A stretch of 56,278 nt of DNA from an uncultured Geobacteraceae bacterium. GTDB lineage: Bacteria; Desulfobacterota; Desulfuromonadia; Geobacterales; Pseudopelobacteraceae. The position numbers and the translations under genes were made by a program. The notes under the pieces are model-generated. The model had not been told where the DNA came from, did not search any database, and was given only the letters and a program-made list of their open reading frames with translations. The stretch is from NCBI GenBank assembly GCA_903876875.1, contig CAIRBT010000012.1, forward strand, positions 1 through 56,278. Reading direction: 5' to 3'. Shown piece by piece: positions 8,154 through 14,420 of this stretch. The number at the start of each line of letters is the position of its first letter. Position 1 is the first letter of the stretch.

Positions 8154-8257
8154 AATTATAAATATCGTGCGTCACACAAAACCATCACGGTAACCGGGAG
8201 GTCTTTATGCAGGAAGGAATTGCCGCCATCGCAGATATCACTGCAGCTATGGCGGCT
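8154..8257. repeat. 104-bp direct repeat, copy 2
   Basis: Identical to 7210-7313. In this copy it is in its native context, overlapping the end of the small membrane-protein gene and the promoter of repressor 3. Confidence 0.92.
8156..8181 (-). promoter_or_regulatory. Leftward promoter/operator repeat B
   Basis: Same 26-bp sequence as 7212-7237, again continued by T to make a TATAAT -10 box. Repressor 3 starts 38 bp downstream, so the repressor probably controls itself from here. Confidence 0.65.
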
Positions 8258-8478
8258 ATAGTAGCTGCTATTGCTGTTATTTTGGCAAGCCGGATGCTGT
8301 TAAGGGCAAATGAACTGTTTGCCTTGTCGCAAAGAGCCCTTGATTTGCGCTCAGCATCTTTGGATGCAACCCAAGAATTAATAAAAACAATATCAGCAGA
8401 ATTAACAAAGTCTCCACGGTCTAATCTTGACCGCACTTCGGTTTCGCCAAGTTCTTCTAAATCGCTGTGAGAAATCAT
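8185..8478 (-). CDS. Small tail-anchored membrane protein
   Basis: The 97-residue protein has an N-terminal segment of a type seen in many small mobile-element membrane proteins ('LEELGETEVRSRLDRGDF', then 'FINSWVASKDAERKS'). A C-terminal Ala/Ile-rich membrane helix follows (about residues 66-88). Promoter repeat C lies about 34 bp upstream. A rightward ORF in the same bases (8207-8470) has a good Shine-Dalgarno sequence, but its product looks less like a protein family; I prefer the leftward gene because all four promoter repeats then face a gene. Function unknown. Confidence 0.6.
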   Translation of the reverse strand: MISHSDLEELGETEVRSRLDRGDFVNSADIVFINSWVASKDAERKSRALCDKANSSFALNSIRLAKITAIAATIAAIAAVISAMAAIPSCIKTSRLP

Positions 8479-8511
8479 AGTCAGGCACCGGACAGTAGTA
8501 AATAGGTACGT

Positions 8512-8537
8512 TTATAAATATCGTGCGTCACACAAAA
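8512..8537 (-). promoter_or_regulatory. Leftward promoter/operator repeat C
   Basis: Same 26-bp site, with GTGTGACGCAC core and TTTATAAA as -10-like element, 34 bp upstream of the gene starting at 8478. Confidence 0.65.
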
Positions 8538-8540
8538 GAA

Positions 8541-8738
8541 TTACCCACACATGGGAGAACGAGGTTTGTCATGATGGATATTTCCAAGTTGCAACGTTTG
8601 CACCCGGTCTTCCAGTTCTTTTATCTTCGCTTCGCGATCATCAAGCTCTTGCTCAAGATAAAGTACCTTAGCTTCAAGTTGGCTAATCAGGATAAGCGCC
8701 TCAGGAAGTTGCAGTCCGTCTGTGATTCTCTTACTCAT
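8541..8738 (-). CDS. Small coiled-coil protein
   Basis: Starting at ATG 8738 (AAGG 8 nt upstream), the 65-residue product is almost entirely a heptad coiled coil: 'LILISQLEAKVLYLEQELDDREAKIKELEDRVQTLQ'. Promoter repeat D lies directly upstream. An upstream in-frame ATG at 8771 would run through the promoter repeat and is rejected. Function unknown; possibly an oligomeric regulator. Confidence 0.62.
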   Translation of the reverse strand: MSKRITDGLQLPEALILISQLEAKVLYLEQELDDREAKIKELEDRVQTLQLGNIHHDKPRSPMCG

Positions 8739-8751
8739 AGTTAGACCTTTC

Positions 8752-8777
8752 TTATAAATATCGTGCGTCACACAAAA
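8752..8777 (-). promoter_or_regulatory. Leftward promoter/operator repeat D
   Basis: Fourth copy of the 26-bp site. It sits 13 bp upstream of the coiled-coil gene start, closer than the other copies. Confidence 0.62.
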
Positions 8778-8825
8778 GAACTACAAAAGGGTGCAACATG
8801 CACGAATTCATTGGACATACATGGG

Positions 8826-9098
8826 TTAAACAGCCTTTAGGGCTGGTTCTGTCGTCCATACTGGTTCTTGATCGAGCACTGTATAAGTATAGGTCAATCG
8901 ACATAGAGCAACCTGGAGTTCTACGATGGGCTGTAGTGAGCCGTTTAGCGGAATCAGCAAGCAGCATCCTCCGAGCAATCGAACACCTGTATTTCGCGTG
9001 GCTAATTCTGAAAAGCGCTCTCTACACGTTTCTCGCTGAGAAATTTCGATCTGTGTGTCGCCAGCCGGAAGTTCGGCACAAATTATCATCCAAGCCAT
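8826..9098 (-). CDS. Hypothetical 90-residue lysogeny-region protein
   Basis: The product contains 'GVRLLGGCCLLIPLNGSLQPIVELQ' and 'YTYTVLDQEPVW', a pattern I associate with small phage proteins of unknown function. A GTGGTG lies before ATG 9098. A rightward ORF (8798-9100) overlaps and cannot be excluded. The assignment rests on the leftward orientation of the neighbouring units. Confidence 0.45.
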   Translation of the reverse strand: MAWMIICAELPAGDTQIEISQRETCRERFSELATRNTGVRLLGGCCLLIPLNGSLQPIVELQVALCRLTYTYTVLDQEPVWTTEPALKAV

Positions 9099-9156
9099 AG
9101 TTCACCACATTTATATTTAGTGATTCACAAAATACAACAGTTTTAGAGGCAAGGCA
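9099..9156. promoter_or_regulatory. Divergent lysogeny/early switch region
   Basis: This short region separates the leftward genes from the first rightward gene. It holds a degenerate fifth copy of the promoter/operator repeat (9111-9132: TTATATTTAGTG then ATTCACAAAA), keeping GTG and CAC half-sites with a shorter spacer. Divergent promoters and repressor binding here would set lysogeny against early expression; this is inferred. Confidence 0.5.
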
Positions 9157-9366
9157 ATGAAAACAGAAAATGAACATGTTGTTAAGCGCGGCAGGCCGCC
9201 ACTGGGTGAAGATGAAGCGCTTATCCGTGGCCGCATTATAGTCAACCTCCCGCCTGAACGGGCTAAACAGGTCAAGCGGTTAGCTCTGGCACGCAACCTA
9301 AGCTACTCAAAATTTTGTACTTCACTGCTTTTGCCTGAGCTTGACAAGCTTGAATGTACCGCCTGA
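9157..9366 (+). CDS. Small DNA-binding protein with AT-hook-like motif
   Basis: The 69-residue first gene of the rightward early operon has a GAGGCAAGG ribosome-binding site. It carries a 'KRGRPPLGEDEAL' AT-hook-like segment near the N-terminus and a 'VNLPPERAKQVKRLALARNLSYSKFCTSLLL' region shaped like a ribbon-helix-helix fold (short strand then two helices). Its place beside the switch suggests a Cro-like or antirepressor role. Confidence 0.6.
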   Translation: MKTENEHVVKRGRPPLGEDEALIRGRIIVNLPPERAKQVKRLALARNLSYSKFCTSLLLPELDKLECTA

Positions 9367-9374
9367 CCAGCACT

Positions 9375-9396
9375 ATCCGCCAAAATTACGGCTGAT
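9375..9396. promoter_or_regulatory. 22-bp palindromic control site 1
   Basis: Half-sites ATCCGCC and GGCTGAT around AAAATTAC (one mismatch to the consensus ATCCGCC-N8-GGCGGAT). It lies 33 bp upstream of the next start codon, 9429. Confidence 0.6.
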
Positions 9397-9428
9397 GCAT
9401 TTTAATAAATTTAACTGTGAGGGTTTCC

Positions 9429-9905
9429 ATGTTCCGAGCTGAATCGTTTGATAAGGAGTTGATGGAGTGCAAGGACGCAAAAGGTGCATTACGCATGTCT
9501 CTGGATCGATCCGGCAGGAGTCAAAAGGTTGTGGCGATTGAAATCGGTATGAGTGATGTCCATCTGTCACGCTGCCTGAATTCAAACGATGCCGTCAACC
9601 TTCCCCACAACAAGGTAGTACCCTTCATGGTCAGTTGCGGGAATTCACTTTATCTGCGGTGGCAACATCTGATGTTGAGAGAGTTATTACCCGAACTGGA
9701 AAATGATGATGGGGCTTGTATTGCCGATGCAGTTGAAACACTTCGGCTTGAACTTCGTGAAGCAGTTGCGGAGATCAAGGCGGCTCTGCCCCCAAAACGG
9801 TGTAGTCAGTGCGAAGCTCAGTTCGCACTTGAGGTGGTTGTTATCCCTGGCTGGCTGGTAAATCAGGCGTGGTTGATCGAACAGGAATTCGGGAGGATAT
9901 CATGA
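9429..9905 (+). CDS. HTH regulator, early region
   Basis: The 158-residue protein has an N-terminal HTH of a CII- or Xre-like type ('GALRMSLDRSGRSQKVVAIEIGMSDVHLSRCLNSNDAVNLP'). A C-terminal CSQCEAQF segment adds a single Cys pair. ATG 9429 is chosen because GAGGG lies 7 nt upstream; the GTG at 9417 would contain that ribosome-binding site. Palindromic site 1 is just upstream. It is a candidate for the protein that reads the dispersed palindromes, but nothing in the sequence proves it. Confidence 0.66.
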   Translation: MFRAESFDKELMECKDAKGALRMSLDRSGRSQKVVAIEIGMSDVHLSRCLNSNDAVNLPHNKVVPFMVSCGNSLYLRWQHLMLRELLPELENDDGACIADAVETLRLELREAVAEIKAALPPKRCSQCEAQFALEVVVIPGWLVNQAWLIEQEFGRIS

Positions 9906-10153
9906 ACACTGCAACAGCAAGAGTAGAAACATTTGAACAAGCCAAAGAGCGTAAAAACCGTGAGTCGGCTGCCTTACGTCGCAATCTATTCGGCAAAAAG
10001 GCCACTGACCAGAAAGTACATGAGCACCTTTTCAAATGCGTTGAAATCTACATCGACTCTTTCCGCAAAGATCCAGCAAGCAACAATACCAAAGCAGCAT
10101 TTCAGGAAATGTCTCAGGCAACAACATTATCACGGCGGAACCTTAAGCCATGA
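9902..10153 (+). CDS. Hypothetical helical protein
   Basis: The ATG overlaps the preceding stop (ATGA), with GGAGG 5 nt upstream. The 83-residue product is charged and helical ('FEQAKERKNRESAALRRNLFGKK'). No family recognised. Confidence 0.6.
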   Translation: MNTATARVETFEQAKERKNRESAALRRNLFGKKATDQKVHEHLFKCVEIYIDSFRKDPASNNTKAAFQEMSQATTLSRRNLKP

Positions 10154-10425
10154 ATGCCGCATTCGATCTGGGAGTTTATCCAGTAACCGGAGAGGCCGGA
10201 CGTTATCACGTCAAGAGTTCCGGCAAACAACAAGCGCTATATCTGGTTGATCTGGATGATCTGTTTCATCAAGAGGATCTGGGGAGCGGTCGCGGGTCGT
10301 GTGGGTGCAGGGATTATGAGATACGGAGCGGTATGATGGCATATCCGGCAAAGGGTTGTAAGCATATCAGGCGGGCACAGTTTTACCAGATGCTACAGCG
10401 TTATTTCGGGGGGGCACGGCCATGA
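10150..10425 (+). CDS. SWIM-type zinc-finger protein
   Basis: The 91-residue protein carries CGCRDYEIRSG...KGCKH (about residues 56-79), which fits the SWIM zinc-finger pattern CxC...CxH. An upstream strand-rich region ('RYHVKSSGKQQALYLVDL') is typical of this small family. It is probably a DNA- or protein-binding accessory in replication or recombination. It overlaps both neighbours by 4 nt. Confidence 0.65.
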   Translation: MNAAFDLGVYPVTGEAGRYHVKSSGKQQALYLVDLDDLFHQEDLGSGRGSCGCRDYEIRSGMMAYPAKGCKHIRRAQFYQMLQRYFGGARP

Positions 10426-10619
10426 CTCATGAGGATCGAGAAGAGATTGCGCGGATTTTCCGGGTAGAACTTCAAGCGGCGTTACGTGATTTTGCTAATC
10501 CGACACAAAAAACCCTGCCACCGATTGTTGTTGATGCAGAACGAGCAAAACTGGCGGCGTTGGCGCACCGGGATAAGTCCCGTCAGAAAAAAGCTTTGCA
10601 GGGAATTTACTATGATTAA
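10422..10619 (+). CDS. Small hypothetical protein
   Basis: A 65-residue charged helical product ('REEIARIFRVELQAALRDF'), overlapping its neighbours at ATGA-type junctions in a tightly packed early operon. Not recognised. Confidence 0.58.
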   Translation: MTHEDREEIARIFRVELQAALRDFANPTQKTLPPIVVDAERAKLAALAHRDKSRQKKALQGIYYD

Positions 10620-10779
10620 TGACGATCCGCGCATGTTGTTCGCTATCTGGTCACTGCATTGTATGGTTGTAGCTGACGAAGGGATGGAGGCGGAAGAGGT
10701 TGAAGGCCTGAAGATGGTGCTTGAATCAATAGTTATAGACGGGAGGGATGAACATGACGGACTACAAAAATCTATGTAA
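10612..10779 (+). CDS. Small acidic hypothetical protein
   Basis: Starts at ATG 10612 within the end of the previous gene, with AGGG upstream. 55 residues, acidic ('ADEGMEAEEVEGLKMV'). Not recognised. Confidence 0.5.
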   Translation: MINDDPRMLFAIWSLHCMVVADEGMEAEEVEGLKMVLESIVIDGRDEHDGLQKSM

Positions 10780-10795
10780 ATGGCGGAGGAGCCAG

Positions 10796-11290
10796 ATGAT
10801 CCAGAACCAGAAGAAGGCAGCTCGGGCAACTTTATTCACGGTCATGGCGGTATTGATATACGGGTTCGTCGGCTATCTGGAACAGGAGCCGGTTGTGGTT
10901 GAGGCTGTTATGCCGGTAGCCAAGAGCAACACGCAAGAGCGGATCGAGACGATGTTGCCGGAACCGGTGGCCAAGGCGATTGCGGAGCGCACCGAATACC
11001 CTCTGACAATGGCAAGCATCGCCCATACCGAAAGTGGGGGGATGGAGCACACCATTGGTGATGGCGGTAAAGCCAAGGGGTTGTTTCAGGTGTGGGGTTC
11101 GCATCATGGCACGGTACCGGATTCTATTGAGGGACAGGTTGACCAGGCAAACCGGTTATTTTTGCAGATGGTCAAGGAGCGTGGTTATCGCGGTGCCGTG
11201 GCTCGCTGGAACGGAAGCCCGAGTAATCCGAAAGTGAAACAGTATCAGCGCGTTGTGCTTGCCAAAGTACAGGCGTTGGAGACTCGGTAA
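10796..11290 (+). CDS. Membrane-anchored lytic transglycosylase-like protein
   Basis: From ATG 10796 (GGAGGAG 5 nt upstream) the 164-residue product has an N-terminal membrane helix ('ATLFTVMAVLIYGFVGYL'). A lysozyme-like SLT fold follows: 'MASIAHTESGG' with the catalytic Glu, then 'GKAKGLFQVWGSHHG', then 'AVARWNGSP'. An upstream in-frame ATG at 10754 is possible. It would cleave peptidoglycan in the periplasm. Its early position, away from the tail genes, leaves open whether it serves lysis or DNA entry. Confidence 0.75.
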   Translation: MIQNQKKAARATLFTVMAVLIYGFVGYLEQEPVVVEAVMPVAKSNTQERIETMLPEPVAKAIAERTEYPLTMASIAHTESGGMEHTIGDGGKAKGLFQVWGSHHGTVPDSIEGQVDQANRLFLQMVKERGYRGAVARWNGSPSNPKVKQYQRVVLAKVQALETR

Positions 11291-11460
11291 TGCAGCCGGT
11301 ATGGATTGCGTTCTGGGTTGGCATATTCATTGGCGGCATGACGGGCGTGTTTGTTATGGCCCTGTGTGTGGCGGCCAAGTGTGGTGATGATCTACCGGTG
11401 CCCTGCCACTGCGACCATGCGAATCAAGGGCTGACGTGTCGTGAACAGGAGAGCATATGA
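11290..11460 (+). CDS. Small membrane protein with Cys-rich tail
   Basis: The ATG overlaps the previous stop (TAATG). The 56-residue product has one membrane helix ('FWVGIFIGGMTGVFVMALCVAAK'-like pattern, DUF3789-like) and ends in a CHCDH/C-containing polar tail. Its stop overlaps the next ATG. Confidence 0.6.
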   Translation: MQPVWIAFWVGIFIGGMTGVFVMALCVAAKCGDDLPVPCHCDHANQGLTCREQESI

Positions 11461-11858
11461 GTTGTCCCAAGTGCAATACACGCCTTCGTGAAGAACGTAC
11501 ATTTTCAGGTCCATCCGGCCTACTCCGGCATAACGGTGGATCTGCAACGAATATGATTTCAGGGTTCACTTGCTGGAAGTGTGGCTACTGGCGGGATGCT
11601 GATGTTGTGCCGGTGATGATGGCGGTACCGACAAAATCAGAAGAGCCGAAGCGCGAATGGGACCCTGTTGAAAAAACAGCGACTCATTTCATTGTAGTGA
11701 AGTTTTACGAAAGCATTGTGAAACAGAGAGAGGCCGGTGTGTCTTGGTACACCGTAGCACAGCTGCTTACTCAATCAGGGTTCAGAGTGCAGGAAAAGAC
11801 GTTGCAGAAACATTTTCTATTAGAGCAGAGCAAACGATGTGAGGCCGGAAGTGATTAG
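11457..11858 (+). CDS. Zinc-ribbon protein with C-terminal HTH-like region
   Basis: The 133-residue product has a zinc ribbon made of CPKC (residues 3-6) and CWKC (about 39-42). After a linker comes a helical region ('GVSWYTVAQLLTQSGFRVQEKTLQKHF') that looks like the winged or Myb-like helices of small phage regulators. ATGA overlap with the preceding gene. Role unknown; DNA binding is likely. Confidence 0.6.
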   Translation: MSCPKCNTRLREERTFSGPSGLLRHNGGSATNMISGFTCWKCGYWRDADVVPVMMAVPTKSEEPKREWDPVEKTATHFIVVKFYESIVKQREAGVSWYTVAQLLTQSGFRVQEKTLQKHFLLEQSKRCEAGSD

Positions 11859-11859
11859 C

Positions 11860-12057
11860 ATGGGACGTAAAACAGTAGCACTGCGGAAACGCAAGCGAAA
11901 TTCAAAGGCGTATTCTCAGTGCGACAGGTGTGATGCTTACGGCAAGTGCCGGAATCAGGTCGATTGCGCAAAGCAGGAGTTCACGGCCATTATTAACGAG
12001 ACATCCTATGATTGCCCTGATCGTGTCCTACCGTGGCACGAGAGGGTATGCGCTTAG
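11860..12057 (+). CDS. Small Cys-rich protein
   Basis: A 65-residue product with a basic start (MGRKTVALRKRKRNSK) and two CxxC-like pairs (CDRCDAYGKC and VDC). ATG 11860 is preceded by GGAAG. Possibly a zinc-binding nucleic-acid protein. Confidence 0.5.
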   Translation: MGRKTVALRKRKRNSKAYSQCDRCDAYGKCRNQVDCAKQEFTAIINETSYDCPDRVLPWHERVCA

Positions 12058-12085
12058 GCGCCAAAACCAGAAAGGGAGGTATTGA

Positions 12086-12316
12086 ATGGAAACAGAAAAC
12101 CAGGTTGTAAGTTTGAATACGCTGATGGGTGGGGAGATTATTGACAGGTTCAAGTATGACTTGCCGCCACTCCTGACCGCCGTTAATAGCGATATTACTG
12201 ACACAAACAAGGAAAGGATTGTGATGATACCCAAGAAACAGCAGAAAGAATCTGGAAGTGTTACAGCGAAATGTCCAAGGGTAAAAACCTTATTGAGAAG
12301 ATGGAAGAGGCCATAA
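12086..12316 (+). CDS. Small hypothetical phage protein
   Basis: 76 residues with a strong GGGAGG site 9 nt upstream. The stretch 'GGEIIDRFKYDLPPLLTAVNSDITDTNKERIVMI' resembles small phage proteins that usually continue into a beta-rich half. Here the C-terminal half is short and basic, so truncation or a frameshift near 12220 is possible. Confidence 0.52.
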   Translation: METENQVVSLNTLMGGEIIDRFKYDLPPLLTAVNSDITDTNKERIVMIPKKQQKESGSVTAKCPRVKTLLRRWKRP

Positions 12317-12525
12317 ATACTGGCACGCCTCCTAATCCAATAGATCCTTATGGCCGCGAGCAGGCTCTTAAGCTCGGGGTGCCTTCTGGCGAACACAGTC
12401 ATACTCTGTTTGATGTAAATCCTCGTCTGGCTCTTCCTGTTATCCGTGCTCACGTTGCTGAAAAGCAGAAGCAACTTGTCGAAGAGTGCGAGCGGGCACG
12501 AATTGAGTTGGACTTACCATACTGA
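12271..12525 (+). CDS. Hypothetical protein
   Basis: 84 residues, charged and helical at the C-terminus ('AEKQKQLVEECERARIEL'). It starts inside the previous gene. Not recognised. The 150 bp after it (12526-12678) has an open frame into the DHH gene but no ribosome-binding site before it, so I see no separate gene there. Confidence 0.45.
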   Translation: MSKGKNLIEKMEEAINTGTPPNPIDPYGREQALKLGVPSGEHSHTLFDVNPRLALPVIRAHVAEKQKQLVEECERARIELDLPY

Positions 12526-12678
12526 CGGGTGGGTCGCTGCCCTCCCTTAACCGGTGAGCCCAATAGTTGGGGAACCTCTGCCGTAGCACAAGCATGGCTG
12601 GCAGATGCAAATACGGGTCGAACAGTGGGTAGCGTGACAGCCGGGAAAGACCGGCACACAATTAACGGAGGTAACGCA

Positions 12679-13518
12679 ATGAAATGTTTTTATCACAGCG
12701 CAGATCAAGACGGACGCTGTTCAGGAGCAATAGTCAAGGTAGTTCACCCCGAATGCGAACTGATAGGCATCAACTACGGCCAGCCGTTTCCGTGGGATAC
12801 GATCCTATCTGACGAGTTGGTGTATATGGTGGATTTTTCACTACAACCATTCTCTGACATGATTCGTTTGAAAGAGGCGTGCGGAGCATTAGTGTGGATC
12901 GATCACCACAAGAGCGCCATTGAAGAGCGGGACGCTGCCGGGGTGCCGTTCAATGGTATGCAGGTTGTCGGCAAGGCCGGTTGTGAGTTGGTGTGGGAAT
13001 GTCTGGTTGGCTCTGACATGCCGCGTGCCGTGTTTCTGCTTGGCCGCTATGACGTGTGGGACTGGATGAATCACTCTGGCGCAATGGAGTTCCAGAAAGG
13101 CGTCTGGCAGTTCAATACCGATCCGAACAATAGCGAGTTCTGGCACCGTCTGTTTATTGAAGATGAACTGGTGGAAGAGATTACCCATGACGGAGCCCTG
13201 TTACTGGCGGCACAGAAGAAAGACAACGAGAGTTATCTAAGGACGTGCGGCTTTGAAACTGAACTTGACGGGCTGCGGTTGCTGGCAGTCAACAAAGGGC
13301 TTACCAATTCAACCGTATTCGATTCCGGGTACGATCCAGAGAGACATGATGCAATGCTTTCGTTTTGCTGGTACCGGGACAAGTGGAAGGTGTCGCTGTA
13401 CGCCGAAAAGCCGGATGTTGATGTATCGGCTATCTGCAAGGCTCGCGGCGGTGGCGGCCATAAGGGTGCATCTGGCTTTCAATGTGATGTTCTGCCGTTT
13501 AGTCTGGTGGCTGTGTGA
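12679..13518 (+). CDS. DHH/DHHA1 phosphoesterase
   Basis: This 279-residue member of the DHH superfamily (NrnA/NrnB or oligoribonuclease-like) hydrolyses phosphodiester bonds in small RNAs or nucleotides. It shows motif I 'SADQDGRCSGA' (residues 7-17), the Asp of 'YMVDFS', the DHH-type 'WIDHHKSAIEE' (about 74-84), and the DHHA1 glycine-rich 'GGGGHKGASGF' (about 258-268). All metal-binding positions look intact. ATG 12679 has GGAGG 8 nt upstream. Likely job: recycling of nucleotides or removal of signalling dinucleotides during infection. Confidence 0.85.
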   Translation: MKCFYHSADQDGRCSGAIVKVVHPECELIGINYGQPFPWDTILSDELVYMVDFSLQPFSDMIRLKEACGALVWIDHHKSAIEERDAAGVPFNGMQVVGKAGCELVWECLVGSDMPRAVFLLGRYDVWDWMNHSGAMEFQKGVWQFNTDPNNSEFWHRLFIEDELVEEITHDGALLLAAQKKDNESYLRTCGFETELDGLRLLAVNKGLTNSTVFDSGYDPERHDAMLSFCWYRDKWKVSLYAEKPDVDVSAICKARGGGGHKGASGFQCDVLPFSLVAV

Positions 13519-13886
13519 AAGCTCGATGTTTGTGCGGGTGTAACTTCTATTCCGAGTTTACGCAATGCCTGTGCCCGAAGTGCAACCGCCCTATTCTATT
13601 GATAAGCAAGGAAGGTATCACCATGACCGGTTTGGAAGAAGAGATTAAGAAGTTTGCCGATGACCGTTGGCCGGATCGTGATATAGCCGGAAGATTGCGT
13701 AAACTCGGTGAAGAGTTCGGGGAACTGGCAGAGGCGATTGCTCGCGGTGATGATGATGCGGCGTTTCTGGAAGCGGCGGATTGCGCGATTGTGCTGACTG
13801 ATCTGCTGGCGCTGCAAGGCAAGAGCCTGACTTTAGCAATGATGGTCAAGATGGAGATCAATAACAACAGAGAGGTGAAGTTGTGA
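13515..13886 (+). CDS. MazG-like nucleotide pyrophosphohydrolase, possibly with N-terminal zinc ribbon
   Basis: The C-terminal 87 residues are MazG-like: 'GRLRKLGEEFGELAEAIARGDDDAAFLEAADCAIVLTDLLAL' holds the ExxE and ExxD helix pairs that bind metal. A good start for this part alone is ATG 13623 (GGAAGG, 6 nt spacer). The GTG at 13515 overlaps the previous stop and would add a Cys-rich segment (CLCGCNF...CLCPKC). Either a fused zinc-ribbon MazG or two adjoining frames. It would hydrolyse NTPs/dNTPs. Confidence 0.72.
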   Translation: MKARCLCGCNFYSEFTQCLCPKCNRPILLISKEGITMTGLEEEIKKFADDRWPDRDIAGRLRKLGEEFGELAEAIARGDDDAAFLEAADCAIVLTDLLALQGKSLTLAMMVKMEINNNREVKL

Positions 13887-14050
13887 TTTTCTCTCTCCTG
13901 AAAGATCCTCGTATATTCAGCTACATCATTATGTCGTTGTACGCAATGAACGTGTGCCGGTGGGCGTATGAACATAAATGGGCTGATGTCTGCTACTGGT
14001 TGTCAGCTATGGCTATCACGGCAACTGTGACTTTTGGATATAAACATTAA
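13883..14050 (+). CDS. Small two-helix membrane protein
   Basis: GTG start overlapping the MazG stop (GTGA) with AGAGAGGTGAAG upstream. The 55-residue product has two hydrophobic stretches ('FSYIIMSLYAMNVC' and 'YWLSAMAITATVTFGY'). It could be a holin-like or accessory membrane protein; the sequence does not decide. Confidence 0.5.
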   Translation: MIFSLLKDPRIFSYIIMSLYAMNVCRWAYEHKWADVCYWLSAMAITATVTFGYKH

Positions 14051-14061
14051 GGGAGAATGGC

Positions 14062-14136
14062 ATGAGCGCGAAACGCACACCAGAGCAGGTAGAAGAGGAA
14101 TGGCATAAGATTCAGGCATCGTGGGGATGTAAATAA
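14062..14136 (+). CDS. 24-codon ORF with good ribosome-binding site
   Basis: GGGAG precedes the ATG, product MSAKRTPEQVEEEWHKIQAS plus four residues. Too short to classify; kept because its start signal and operon position are good. Confidence 0.35.
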   Translation: MSAKRTPEQVEEEWHKIQASWGCK

Positions 14137-14162
14137 CAGCTTGTCACCAAGAAAGGGAATCT

Positions 14163-14420
14163 ATGTCAGAAAAGCATATTGAAATAGTCGCCACACTATA
14201 TAAAGCACGCAAAATTGTGCGGTACCTTTATCCAGATTCTTATGTAGATCATTGTAGAAACTGGCAGGAGACAATCAAGAAGGTTGCCGCTGGCTTGCAG
14301 ATATCAGAACTGGAAGCAGTGGTTGATATTTTAGCAAAATCGGCTGATGAAAGCGGCTCAGCTTATACTGCGATATGGGTAATGGCGGCGTATGTTGAAA
14401 TGGTGGAGCCTTCTGCATGA
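14163..14420 (+). CDS. Hypothetical protein before the methyltransferase
   Basis: 85 residues, helical, with AAAGGG upstream of the ATG. Overlaps the methyltransferase start by 4 nt (ATGA). No family recognised. Confidence 0.55.
   Translation: MSEKHIEIVATLYKARKIVRYLYPDSYVDHCRNWQETIKKVAAGLQISELEAVVDILAKSADESGSAYTAIWVMAAYVEMVEPSA

Noticed and set aside
8207-8470. Rightward 87-codon ORF with an excellent ribosome-binding site (GGGAGG)
   Set aside because: The leftward gene in the same bases has a protein-like N-terminus and a promoter repeat facing it. I give it preference but cannot exclude the rightward frame.
8523-9100. Rightward ORFs 8523-8744 and 8798-9100
   Set aside because: They oppose a clear coiled-coil gene and a family-like small protein, both served by leftward promoter repeats.
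12529-12678. N-terminal extension of the DHH phosphoesterase upstream of 12679
   Set aside because: No start signal upstream, no family-like sequence, while ATG 12679 has GGAGG and directly begins the DHH motif I region.
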